DNA of 64,000 nt from CBDFGQ01 sp965247295 (lineage in GTDB: Bacteria; Chloroflexota; Dehalococcoidia; Lucifugimonadales; JAGWBF01). The DNA lies in NCBI GenBank assembly GCA_965247295.1, contig CBDFGQ010000005.1, forward strand, positions 1 through 64,000. The letters run 5' to 3'. The notes under the pieces are model-generated. The model worked only from the letters and a program-made list of their open reading frames with translations, ran no database searches and was not told the DNA's origin. Positions 24,407 to 32,104 of this stretch are shown piece after piece (within the stretch, counting starts at the first letter, position 1; the number at the start of each line of letters is the position of its first letter). A program made the position numbers and the translations under genes.

Positions 24407-25864
24407 CTAGATATAGGCCCCTGGACCTACGCTGGAGACCGCCGAGTGCTGCGAGGGCCGGTCATATTCCGGGCCGCCCAGGAAGATCTTACCTGGGTTG
24501 AACAGTCCGCTGGGCGAGAATGCATTACGGACCTTCATCATCGCGTCCATATCCTGCTCAGTAAATACCAGTGGCATGTATACTTTCTTCTCCAGGCCCA
24601 CCCCATGCTCGCCAGTGAGCGTTCCCCCCATCTCCACGCAAACCTTCAGCATCTCTTCTCCCGCCTCGACCACCCTCTCGGTCGCGCCAGGCACCCGTTC
24701 GTCAAAGGCAATGCAGGGGTGAAGGTTCCCATCTCCGGCATGGAACACGTTGGCCACGAGAAGCCCGTACTTCTCCCCGATCTCGGCCACTCTCCCCAGC
24801 GTCTCGGCCAGACGCGTTCTGGGCACGACGCCGTCCACCAGGTAGTAGTTCGGCGCCAGGCTACCCAGGGCCCCAAATGCACCCTTCCGGGCCGCCCACA
24901 GCCGCTCCCTGTCGGCAGCATCCACCGCCACTCTCACATTCACTGCCCCCGCGTCGTACATGGTAGCCTCCACCTCCACACTGACCTCCTCGACTTCCTC
25001 CTCCGAACCCTCAGCCTCTACCAGAAGGACCGCCCCTGCGTCAGAGGGGAAGACCCCTTTGTTAACGTTAAGTATGGCCCCTATGCAGACGGCATCAATT
25101 ATCTCCATCGCCGCCGGCACGATCCCCCGTCCGATCACGCTGGAAACGGCGGTACAGCCGGCTTCGACGTCGGGGAATACGCCCAGCAGGGTCCGCACCG
25201 ATTCGGGAAGGCGAAGCAGCCGGACCACGATCTTTGTGGCGATTCCAAAGGTTCCCTCGGAGCCCACGAAGGCGCCCCTCAGGTCGTATCCGGGCACCTC
25301 TCTAGTCTTGCCACCCAGCCACGTGATGGATCCATCCTCCAGTACCACCTCCATGCCCAGGACGTGGTTGGTGGTCACGCCATAAGCCAGGCAGTGGGGG
25401 CCACCGGCGTTCTCCGCTACGTTGCCCCCCAGGCTACAGGCTTTCTGGCTGGACGGATCCGGAGCGTACCTCATACCGCGTTTTCGGGCCTCGTTATCCA
25501 GGTCGAGGTTCACCACGCCGGGCTCCACCACCGCCAGCCGGTCCACCGCGTCGATTTCCAGGATACGCCGCATACGGGTCAGGGTGACCTGAAGGCCACC
25601 CGCGCTGGCTATGGCCCCTCCGCTCAGGCCGGTCCCCGCGCCGCGACCCACTACAGGAATGCCAGCCTTGTGGGCCAGTGACAGCACTCCGCTGACCTCC
25701 TCGGTGGAGTCGGGGAACACCACCGCGTCGGGTATGGCCCTGTCCACGGACCCGTCGTACTCGTACACAAGGAGGTCCTCGGGGTGGTAAAGGACGTTCC
25801 CTTTGCCCACGATCCTTTCGAGCTCCTTGACAATTCTGGGCCGAGCTCTCACCTGGTCCTCCAC
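24407..25864 (-). CDS. glcD: Glycolate oxidase catalytic FAD subunit
   Basis: 485 residues from GTG 25864; a GTG four codons later has a better-placed GGAGG and could be the true start. N-terminal FAD-binding domain with GRGAGTGLSGGA, SLGGNVAENAGGPHC and GSEGTFGIATKI. C-terminal FAD-oxidase domain with VFHAGDGNLHPCI and GTLTGEHGVGLEK. These are the signatures of the glycolate/D-lactate dehydrogenase family. With glcE and glcF next to it, glycolate oxidation to glyoxylate is the best call; D-lactate is the alternative substrate. Confidence 0.93.
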   Translation of the reverse strand: MEDQVRARPRIVKELERIVGKGNVLYHPEDLLVYEYDGSVDRAIPDAVVFPDSTEEVSGVLSLAHKAGIPVVGRGAGTGLSGGAIASAGGLQVTLTRMRRILEIDAVDRLAVVEPGVVNLDLDNEARKRGMRYAPDPSSQKACSLGGNVAENAGGPHCLAYGVTTNHVLGMEVVLEDGSITWLGGKTREVPGYDLRGAFVGSEGTFGIATKIVVRLLRLPESVRTLLGVFPDVEAGCTAVSSVIGRGIVPAAMEIIDAVCIGAILNVNKGVFPSDAGAVLLVEAEGSEEEVEEVSVEVEATMYDAGAVNVRVAVDAADRERLWAARKGAFGALGSLAPNYYLVDGVVPRTRLAETLGRVAEIGEKYGLLVANVFHAGDGNLHPCIAFDERVPGATERVVEAGEEMLKVCVEMGGTLTGEHGVGLEKKVYMPLVFTEQDMDAMMKVRNAFSPSGLFNPGKIFLGGPEYDRPSQHSAVSSVGPGAYI

Positions 25865-26017
25865 CTACATAGCTGGCACCCCTGATGATAGCCCACGGGG
25901 AGAAGGGTTGGCAACGAATGCGCGATATCGGAAGTGCCTGGATACTTCTATGTACGTATGCCATCTAGTATACTCCTGCTGCCTTGAGATTAAGAAAAGA
26001 CGGTGGGAGGCGGCTCC

Positions 26018-26686
26018 TTGGGCTTTGCCGACGATGTTGAGAAGGCAGCGGAACCCATACGCCGGGCAATCCTCGGCCACCCCTTCATCACCGGCATCGG
26101 GGACGGCACCCTGGACGTGGAGAAGTTCAAATTCTACGTCCGGCAGGACTACCTCTACCTGATAGACTACAGCCGAGTCCTGGCCATGGCCTCGGCCCGC
26201 GCCCCCGACCTGGAGACGATGGGCTGGTTCGCCCGACTGCTCGACGGTACCCTGAACACGGAGATGGAACTGCACCGCAGCTACTGCGGCCGCTTCGGCA
26301 TCACGCCCACGGAGCTGGAGGAGACCAGGGCAGCCCCGACCACCCTGGCCTACACCAACTTCCTGCTGAACGTGGCCCACCAGGGCTCCTACGCTGAGTT
26401 GGCCGCCTCCTTCCTGCCCTGCCAGTGGGGTTACTGGGAGATAGCGGACCATCTGTCCCGTCGGGGTTTGCCCGTAGACGCTCCGCTTTACCGCGAGTGG
26501 ATAAGGATGTACGTATCCCCGGAGTACGTGGCCCTCGCCGAGTGGGCGCGCTCCCTAGCGGACCGCCTGGCGGAAAGGGCCGGTGCGGAAGAAGTCGCGA
26601 GGATGAAGGAGGCCTACCTCACCAGTCTGCGCTACGAGTACCTGTTCTGGGACATGGCCTATAACATGGAATCGTGGCCCGTGTGA
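26018..26686 (+). CDS. TenA-family protein (thiaminase II / aminopyrimidine aminohydrolase-like)
   Basis: 222 residues from TTG 26018, chosen because GGGAGG lies 7 bases upstream; a GTG 15 bases earlier overlaps that SD. TenA signatures: VRQDYLYL with the catalytic Asp near residue 44, LPCQWGYWEIA with the nucleophile Cys135, a substrate-contact YREWI, and the C-terminal YEYLFWDMAYN with the conserved Glu. TenA hydrolyses 4-amino-5-aminomethyl-2-methylpyrimidine in thiamine salvage. No other thiamine genes are in the window. It converges on the HtrA gene. Confidence 0.9.
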   Translation: MGFADDVEKAAEPIRRAILGHPFITGIGDGTLDVEKFKFYVRQDYLYLIDYSRVLAMASARAPDLETMGWFARLLDGTLNTEMELHRSYCGRFGITPTELEETRAAPTTLAYTNFLLNVAHQGSYAELAASFLPCQWGYWEIADHLSRRGLPVDAPLYREWIRMYVSPEYVALAEWARSLADRLAERAGAEEVARMKEAYLTSLRYEYLFWDMAYNMESWPV

Positions 26687-26718
26687 CTATACCCTAGCTA
26701 TTTACAGGTAAATAGGAT

Positions 26719-26755
26719 GGCCCCCGCAATCTACAGCCTCCGGGTTGCGGGGGCC
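26719..26755. terminator. GC-rich stem-loop between convergent genes
   Basis: GGCCCCCGCAA at 26719-26729 is the perfect complement of TTGCGGGGGCC at 26745-26755 with a 15-base loop. It lies 30 bases after the TenA stop. There is no T-run, but the stem is 11 bp and very stable, so it likely terminates transcription from one or both sides. Confidence 0.6.
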
Positions 26756-26823
26756 GCTGGAATAATCTGGTGATGGGCCTATGTCTCCCAGTGTACCGGT
26801 TTCCGAAAGGCCGGCCATGCCTC

Positions 26824-26851
26824 GGGCCCCGTCGCCCAAGGGACGGGGCCC
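26824..26851. terminator. Second GC-rich stem-loop, next to the htrA stop
   Basis: GGGCCCCGTC at 26824-26833 pairs perfectly with GACGGGGCCC at 26842-26851 (8-base loop). It sits 10 bases beyond the htrA-like stop codon at 26861, as expected for the terminator of that gene. No T-run follows. Confidence 0.6.
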
Positions 26852-26860
26852 TGTCACCAC

Positions 26861-28189
26861 CTAGCGGGGTATTGGTCGGTGATGCCACCACCTGAAGAAA
26901 CCCTCGGGCAGGCCTTCACCGTCATCCTGGGGGCCTGGGAAGAACCGCTCGAATGGGAATCTGGGAAAGTCATCGCCACGGCCTTCAGGTCCCGGGAAGA
27001 ATCGCCTGAAGGGCTTCCCGGGGAAACGGCGCTCATCGGGGTCGGGGCTAGGTTCGGACTGCGGCACCTCTATCAATTCCCGGTCTTCCGGCCATTCGCC
27101 CAGAGTCACCGCTACGTCAACGGTTTCGCCGCCCCGCAGGACCGTAAGGGTCACGGCATGGCCGGGCTGCTTTCCATTCAGCTGGGCTATCAGCTCGGCA
27201 GCGGAGTCGACGGCGACCCCATCAACCGCGATGACGATGTCGCCACCAGAAGCGGGCCGGCCCCTTGCACCCAGTCCCGACTCTACCAGGCCGGCCGCCT
27301 CCGCCGGGCCGTCGGGCACCACCCCGGTGACGTAAACGCCGGCGTCCGCGGGCAGTCCCAGGCGCTCGGCCAGCTGGCCATCTATATCAGCCACCCGCAC
27401 ACCCAGCCACGGGGGCCTGACCACTCCCTCTGTCTTTAGCCTTGGCAGAGCACTCTTCAAGGTATTGATGGGCACGGCAAAGCCTATGCCGGCCGATGCT
27501 CCGTTCAAGGGCGACAGCTGGAGGGCGGTATTGATGCCCACCACCGCTCCGCTAGAGTCGAGCAGTGGCCCTCCCGAGTTGCCGGGATTGATGAGTGCAT
27601 CGGTCTGAATCACGTTGGATATGGGGCGCCCCAGGTCGCTCGGAAGTTGGCGCCCAACCTGGCTGATGACTCCCACCGTTACTGAGGCCTCCAGTCCGAA
27701 GGGGTTGCCGATGGCTATGGCCATCTGGCCGGGGCGCAGGGCCGACGAGTCGCCAAGGACCACCGGCTCTATCCCCACCACTGCCGAGGGGTCAACCTTC
27801 AGCAGGGTCTGGTCGTTGGCCGGGTCTCTGCCCACTATAGTGGCGCTGGCGGTGGTGCCGTTGCCAAACTTGATCTTGATGTTGCTGGCCCCCTGCACCA
27901 CGTGGTTGTTGGTTACGACGTGCCCCTCAGTATCGATTAGAAAGCCGGAACCCGCACCGGCACGTCTCAGACTGTTCCCCGATCCCACACCGGTGTTGAC
28001 CTCCACCACCGCTGGGCTCACCCGCTCGTAGACCTCTATCACCTGCTCCTCTTCAAAGAGGGGAGTGGCGGCAACCTCTGCGGTGAAGGCATCCACTCCC
28101 GGCCCTACCCACAAGAAGGCGATTACCATCATTACCGCCACGGAAACGGTGACCAATCCCAGACTCATGCCCCTGGAAACCCTAGCCAT
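26861..28189 (-). CDS. HtrA/DegP-type serine protease with PDZ domain and unusual C-terminal tail
   Basis: 442 residues, ATG. An N-terminal signal-anchor (about 10-30) puts the protease outside the membrane. The trypsin-like domain carries the full triad: His96 in TNNHVV, Asp126 in NDQTLL, Ser205 in GNSGGP. A PDZ domain follows (about 265-375). After the PDZ there is a 65-residue tail rich in Pro, Phe, Arg and Gly with RRFPGKPFRRFFPGP and a second RFFPGP, ending WWHHRPIPR; this is not a normal DegP part. HtrA proteins degrade or refold damaged envelope proteins. An inverted repeat lies 48-64 bases upstream of the start. Confidence 0.92.
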   Translation of the reverse strand: MARVSRGMSLGLVTVSVAVMMVIAFLWVGPGVDAFTAEVAATPLFEEEQVIEVYERVSPAVVEVNTGVGSGNSLRRAGAGSGFLIDTEGHVVTNNHVVQGASNIKIKFGNGTTASATIVGRDPANDQTLLKVDPSAVVGIEPVVLGDSSALRPGQMAIAIGNPFGLEASVTVGVISQVGRQLPSDLGRPISNVIQTDALINPGNSGGPLLDSSGAVVGINTALQLSPLNGASAGIGFAVPINTLKSALPRLKTEGVVRPPWLGVRVADIDGQLAERLGLPADAGVYVTGVVPDGPAEAAGLVESGLGARGRPASGGDIVIAVDGVAVDSAAELIAQLNGKQPGHAVTLTVLRGGETVDVAVTLGEWPEDRELIEVPQSEPSPDPDERRFPGKPFRRFFPGPEGRGDDFPRFPFERFFPGPQDDGEGLPEGFFRWWHHRPIPR

Positions 28190-28236
28190 CCTACACCTCT
28201 CGCGTCGCTCTAATGTCTCGATTCTATGGCGGAATT

Positions 28237-28253
28237 CTTAATTTCTTATTAAG
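28237..28253. promoter_or_regulatory. Inverted repeat upstream of htrA-like gene
   Basis: CTTAAT at 28237-28242 and ATTAAG at 28248-28253 are perfect complements with a 5-base spacer, in the AT-rich part of the 5' region of the HtrA gene. It is a possible operator, and no other support was seen. The rest of 28190-28453 shows no gene. Confidence 0.4.
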
Positions 28254-28453
28254 GGCACGCTACGGCCGGGAGAATTGTGGCCGAAGGCAGGACAGAGATA
28301 GAGAATCCAGGTCACGAGGGGTATACCGTGAGCGGGCGCGGGGAATGGACGCTACCAGGTGGTGGATTCGGGGGAAGGGTCGGCGGGCTCCAGGCGGGTC
28401 CTGCCGGAGGGCACGGCTCGAAACGCGCCGGCCCCCGGTAGGGCGGGACCGAG

Positions 28454-28642
28454 CTATCCCTGATCCCTTAAATCTGGAGGCAGCAGGTTGGGTATGGAGT
28501 CTTCTATAGGGTAGCTCTCGGTGCATTTACCACAGAGGAGGGTGCCTTTGACCACATCGTCCCCCTCCTCTTCTTGGACATCCAGCTCCAGGGGGCTCTT
28601 GCAGACCGGACACGCAAGAATTTCCATCAGGTCCTTCTTCAT
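28454..28642 (-). CDS. Trm112-family small zinc protein
   Basis: 62 residues, ATG (MKKDLMEILACPVCKSPLEL). Has the Trm112/YcaR pattern: CPVC at the start, CGKC in the middle, then SYPIEDSIPNLLPPD. In eukaryotes and archaea Trm112 activates methyltransferases; bacterial versions are small orphan proteins probably used the same way or in cell-envelope enzyme partnerships. No methyltransferase is adjacent. Confidence 0.88.
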   Translation of the reverse strand: MKKDLMEILACPVCKSPLELDVQEEEGDDVVKGTLLCGKCTESYPIEDSIPNLLPPDLRDQG

Positions 28643-28737
28643 ACATCAACCATCCTATGAAATATTACGACACCTGGTTCCAGTGCACCATTCCGGCACG
28701 CTGGCAGGCCTTATGCCATTGTATAGGATCGCACCCG

Positions 28738-29223
28738 TTATCCCTCGATCCCCTGCTCCACAAGGGCACGAAGTATGTCGGCCAGCAAAAATACTATGAC
28801 CCCAATGACGAGCACGGCCGTGGCGCCCGTCAGTAGTCCGGTCACGCGGCGGACTCCCCTGACATTCGTTGGGACATCAGTGGGATAAGTACGAGGTCTG
28901 AGGAACCGCACCAGATAGAACATATACAGGGCCAGCACAATCTTTATGATGAGAACGACGATGTACGGCGCCCCCACGTAGTCGGAGGTCAACCGGCTGA
29001 GGGTGAGAACGACGCCTGTTACCAGCAGGACCCCTATGGCCACATTCACCAGCTGCCGGAACTGCTCCCCCAGTCCCCCAATCGCCTCGACCGTATCTCG
29101 CCCGGCGTCCCTCACGGCAGGGCGCAAGACCAACAGGTAAAACAACCCTCCCCCCACCCATGCTACCGCCGCCAGGGCATGGATCCAGCGTATGATGAGT
29201 AGAAGCACATCTGGAAAGCTCAT
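28738..29223 (-). CDS. CopD-like integral membrane protein
   Basis: 161 residues, ATG. Four hydrophobic helices. The first contains RWIHALAAVAWVGGGLFYLLVLRP, a pattern typical of the CopD/DUF2269-type membrane domain with a conserved His in helix 1. Family members have been linked to copper import or haem-type electron transfer, but no copper gene is adjacent, so only the fold is claimed. It is divergent from the nitronate monooxygenase-like gene. Confidence 0.7.
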   Translation of the reverse strand: MSFPDVLLLIIRWIHALAAVAWVGGGLFYLLVLRPAVRDAGRDTVEAIGGLGEQFRQLVNVAIGVLLVTGVVLTLSRLTSDYVGAPYIVVLIIKIVLALYMFYLVRFLRPRTYPTDVPTNVRGVRRVTGLLTGATAVLVIGVIVFLLADILRALVEQGIEG

Positions 29224-29321
29224 CTATCCTTTGTGTAAAGCCCCTCCATACATTTGGAATTCTACGGTTCAGCCAACCTGGAGTCAACGTGGCCCAATCA
29301 AGGAGAGCAGGATTCAAGCAG

Positions 29322-29350
29322 TTGACAGGCCACAGAAATGCCCCTAGAAT
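29322..29350 (+). promoter_or_regulatory. Sigma-70-type promoter of the nitronate monooxygenase-like gene
   Basis: TTGACA at 29322-29327 (perfect -35), a 17-base spacer, and TAGAAT at 29345-29350. Transcription should start near 29357, 28 bases before the ATG. The -10 overlaps one arm of the operator palindrome at 29344-29364. Confidence 0.8.
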
Positions 29351-29364
29351 CTCTGCGATTCTAG
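29344..29364. promoter_or_regulatory. Operator palindrome over the -10 and transcription start
   Basis: CTAGAATC at 29344-29351 and GATTCTAG at 29357-29364 are perfect inverted copies with a 5-base spacer. The left arm contains the -10 hexamer and the right arm covers the predicted start site, the ideal place for a repressor to block RNA polymerase. The right arm is part of the sequence shared with 18007-18021. Confidence 0.65.
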
Positions 29365-29384
29365 AAAGCCTTGCAGGAGGACCC

Positions 29385-30347
29385 ATGAAAGACGCTAGAT
29401 TGCGGCGGCGTTTCGACATAGAGCATCCCATCTTGCAGGCGGGAATGCCCTGGGTTTCTAATCCCGAGCTGGTAGCTGCCGTATCTAATGCCGGGGGACT
29501 GGGCATGCTGCACCCTTCAGCAGGTATGAGCGCCGACGGAGACATGGAAGCCAACCTACGCGAGAATATGCGCAGCCTCCGCCGGCTGACCGGCAACCCC
29601 TTTGGCGTGAGCTTTTACCTGGCGAATCCCCTGGCTGCCCGGCTGATCGATGCGGCCCTGGAAGAGGGAATAAGGATAGCCCTAACTTACGGAGGAAGCC
29701 CGGCCCTTTTCACGGGGAAGCTCAAAAACAGTGACGTAATTGTGCTCCACCAGGTATCCACGGTTAGGCATGCCAGGGGAGCTGAAGCCCAGGGCGTGGA
29801 CGTGATTATCGCCGAGGGCTACGAAGGAGGGGGAATCCGGGGTCCGGACGAGCTTCCCAACTTTGTGCTCCTGCCCCAGGTAGCCGACGTTTTGTCCATC
29901 CCCCTCATCGCCTCTGGGGGTATCATGGACGCGAGGGGCTACGTTTCGGCCCTTTCTCTGGGGGCCCAGGGAGTCCAGTTGGGGACCCGTTTCGTCGCGA
30001 CGCAGGAATGCATCGCTCACCCGAAATATAAAGAGGCGCTCATGGGGGCCATAGATACGGGCACGGTGATTACCGGACGGTATCACAGGCCTACCCGCGT
30101 CCTTCGCAGCGATATGGCCCTCAAGATGAAGGGCGCCCCACCTCCAACCGATAACGACCCCCACGGCGTCTGGGAGGCCGAGCTGGGCCCGGCCCAGGTG
30201 CGGGCAGCCTTGCTTGACGGGGAGCTGAGCAGCAGCATAGCCTACTGTGGCGCCGGTGTGGGCCTCATCTCCGAAATATTGACAGCCGAAGAAATTGTGC
30301 GCGGCCTGGTAGATGGGAAAAAGACGTTGGTGTCGGCTCTACGGTAA
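29385..30347 (+). CDS. Nitronate monooxygenase / 2-nitropropane dioxygenase-like flavoprotein
   Basis: 320 residues from ATG 29385, which has GGAGG directly upstream and matches the family start; the longer open frame would begin upstream of the promoter. FMN-dependent TIM barrel: HPILQAGMPWVSNPELVAAVSNAGGLGML, a Q-GVDVIIAEGYEGGG segment, PLIASGGIMDARGY and LGAQGVQLGTRF for phosphate binding. The family oxidises alkyl nitronates, but many members have unknown substrates (FabK-like enoyl reductases are close relatives). It has its own well-defined promoter and operator, so it is probably specifically regulated. Confidence 0.88.
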   Translation: MKDARLRRRFDIEHPILQAGMPWVSNPELVAAVSNAGGLGMLHPSAGMSADGDMEANLRENMRSLRRLTGNPFGVSFYLANPLAARLIDAALEEGIRIALTYGGSPALFTGKLKNSDVIVLHQVSTVRHARGAEAQGVDVIIAEGYEGGGIRGPDELPNFVLLPQVADVLSIPLIASGGIMDARGYVSALSLGAQGVQLGTRFVATQECIAHPKYKEALMGAIDTGTVITGRYHRPTRVLRSDMALKMKGAPPPTDNDPHGVWEAELGPAQVRAALLDGELSSSIAYCGAGVGLISEILTAEEIVRGLVDGKKTLVSALR

Positions 30348-30366
30348 GTGCGGCGACGACCCTTGC

Positions 30367-31614
30367 CTAAGCGGAATCTTCACCAGAGGGCTCCGCGGAC
30401 ACCAGCTCCTCCGCGTATCTCAGCAGCACCTCCTTGCGCTCCGGGTCCACGTCTTTGCCCTCCAGGTAGAGGCGCAGGGCGTCCAGTGGGGTCAATCCCT
30501 CCGCGACGCCGGGCGGTATCCTGGTCCTACGGTCCTGCTCAACCTCCCTGGTAATGGCCGCCACGTAATGGGCGCTGCTCAACGCGGTGCGTAGCTCCCC
30601 GTCTCGCAGGTGTACCTCTAGCTCGGCTGGGAGGGCGACCTTCAGCCGGACGATGGAGCCGGCCACATTGTGGCGCATTATGGCCCTTACAACCTCGCCG
30701 GTGGGGTCCTCCTCCCCAGGCGTCAGCTTGGCCTCGATTGTGACGAATGCCCTGGCGTCCACCGGCTGGAACTGGAAGTCTTGCAGGCGCCGGCCCTGGG
30801 GGGCCGATGGGTCCAGGTCTATCACGCAGAAACCCTTGGTGTCCTCCTCTTCGCTGAAATCCACCCTCTGGAGGCTGCCCGAGTAGACCACCATGGGGTT
30901 TTCACGCAGGACCTGGTGCTTGTGAATGTGTCCCAGAGCCACGTAGTCCAGCTCCGGCCTGTGGACGGCGCTGGCGAAGAGGGCATGGTCCTGGCCCAGC
31001 ATCATGGATCGCTCGGTGCCGATAGTGGCGCCGTTGATAGTCAGGTGGCCCGTCAGCACCGAGGGGATGGAGGGGTCCAGCTCCGCTACCAAGTTCTCGA
31101 CGCCGGCGGTAAAGCGCCTTTCTATCTCCTCCCGGACCTGGTCAATGGTCAAACTCCTGGACTCCTCCCGGCCCAGCAGCCCGCTGCGGCGGGGCCAGGG
31201 CAGCGCCACGATCTGAAGGGGACCCTTTCGAGTGGGGACCGTGTACGTCCTCATGTCGTCTCCCACGTAGAGGTCCGGCACCTCCAGCGTACGGAAGATC
31301 TCCACCGCCGTGGCCCTGCCAACGGCCTGGGGCAGGTCGTGGTTGCCCACCAGCATGAACACGGGCACGCCCGCCGCCGACAGACGCGCCAGCCGCTTGG
31401 CGAACTCCCGCTGATGGGTCTGGGAGGGGTCCCGGCCCTTGTAGGCGTCGCCCGCCAGTAGGACAAGGTCCACGTCGTGGGCCAGGGCGTACTCCACCAG
31501 CTCGTCCAGGGCCGACAGGAAGTCCAGCAGCCGGGTGGACAGCCCCGTCTGAGGGTCCACCCTGCCGTAGTTCTCCACCCCTATGTGCAGGTCAGAAAAA
31601 TGCAGTATGCGCAT
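30367..31614 (-). CDS. SbcD/Mre11-type DNA repair exonuclease
   Basis: 415 residues, ATG. Calcineurin-like phosphoesterase with the five metal motifs: SDLHIG (Asp8, His10), AGDAYKG (Asp56), GNHD (91-93), LTGHLT and GHIHKHQ. The C-terminal capping region is long and charged. It processes DNA ends and hairpins, normally with the SbcC/Rad50 ATPase. No sbcC gene is next to it in this window, so the partner must be elsewhere or absent. Confidence 0.9.
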   Translation of the reverse strand: MRILHFSDLHIGVENYGRVDPQTGLSTRLLDFLSALDELVEYALAHDVDLVLLAGDAYKGRDPSQTHQREFAKRLARLSAAGVPVFMLVGNHDLPQAVGRATAVEIFRTLEVPDLYVGDDMRTYTVPTRKGPLQIVALPWPRRSGLLGREESRSLTIDQVREEIERRFTAGVENLVAELDPSIPSVLTGHLTINGATIGTERSMMLGQDHALFASAVHRPELDYVALGHIHKHQVLRENPMVVYSGSLQRVDFSEEEDTKGFCVIDLDPSAPQGRRLQDFQFQPVDARAFVTIEAKLTPGEEDPTGEVVRAIMRHNVAGSIVRLKVALPAELEVHLRDGELRTALSSAHYVAAITREVEQDRRTRIPPGVAEGLTPLDALRLYLEGKDVDPERKEVLLRYAEELVSAEPSGEDSA

Positions 31615-31629
31615 GGCCTCAGTTCCCGG

Positions 31630-31849
31630 TTACACCTGCTCCCACTGGCTCCGACTAATCCCTGCCTGTCGCAGAACGCGCACAAGCAGATCTCTGCCAA
31701 TGGTCCCCCGAATGCGGATTTGGAATCCAGACCCTTCGTTGGCCCAAGATCATGAACTGGTGACGCCGACCTGAAAATGGCCCCTCGAAGCTTACTGCTC
31801 GCAATGCGGCGATCAGGTCACGCCTGGAGATAGGACGAAGGGGAGGCAC
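31630..31849 (-). pseudogene. hicA: HicA-type mRNA interferase toxin, frameshifted
   Basis: GTG start 24 bases after hicB. The first 40 residues (RPISRRDLIAALRAVSFEGPFSGRRHQFMI) are HicA-like, with the catalytic His in GRRHQFM. After IPNPHSG the frame shifts in a run of five Gs (near 31711-31717). The other frame then continues IGRDLLVRVLRQAGISRSQWE to a TAA at 31630, the normal HicA end. One surplus G explains it. The toxin is inactive if the sequence is right, or is an intact 72-residue HicA if it is a base-call error. Confidence 0.78.
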
Positions 31850-31873
31850 TAGGCCCGTTCTTTGATCTTGAGG

Positions 31874-32092
31874 TCAAGGCCCATTCACGACCGGCACCGG
31901 AAGGCCCCGCGTTAGGCTCAGGAGCAGCCATTCCTCCAGCACCTCCTCCAGGAGATTGCGACACTCTTCAAGCCCCGTAGCATTGGCATAAATTCCATCA
32001 AAGCCGGTGATCTCCCAGTAGTACGTCCCGTCGTCCGACAGAATTTCGTATCTAGCCCTTTTCATCGCGGCCGCGATGTATTCTCTAATCAT
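31874..32092 (-). CDS. hicB: HicB-family antitoxin
   Basis: 72 residues, ATG. It has the HicB short-form pattern: YEILSDDGTYYWEITGFDGIYANATGLEECRNLLEEVLEEWLLL and a final LPVPVVNG. HicB neutralises HicA; the gene order hicB-hicA is one of the two common orders. It is transcribed downstream of glyS, 12 bases after the glyS stop, and may be in the same transcript. Confidence 0.88.
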   Translation of the reverse strand: MIREYIAAAMKRARYEILSDDGTYYWEITGFDGIYANATGLEECRNLLEEVLEEWLLLSLTRGLPVPVVNGP

Positions 32093-32104
32093 GGATGTTC
32101 TCCC

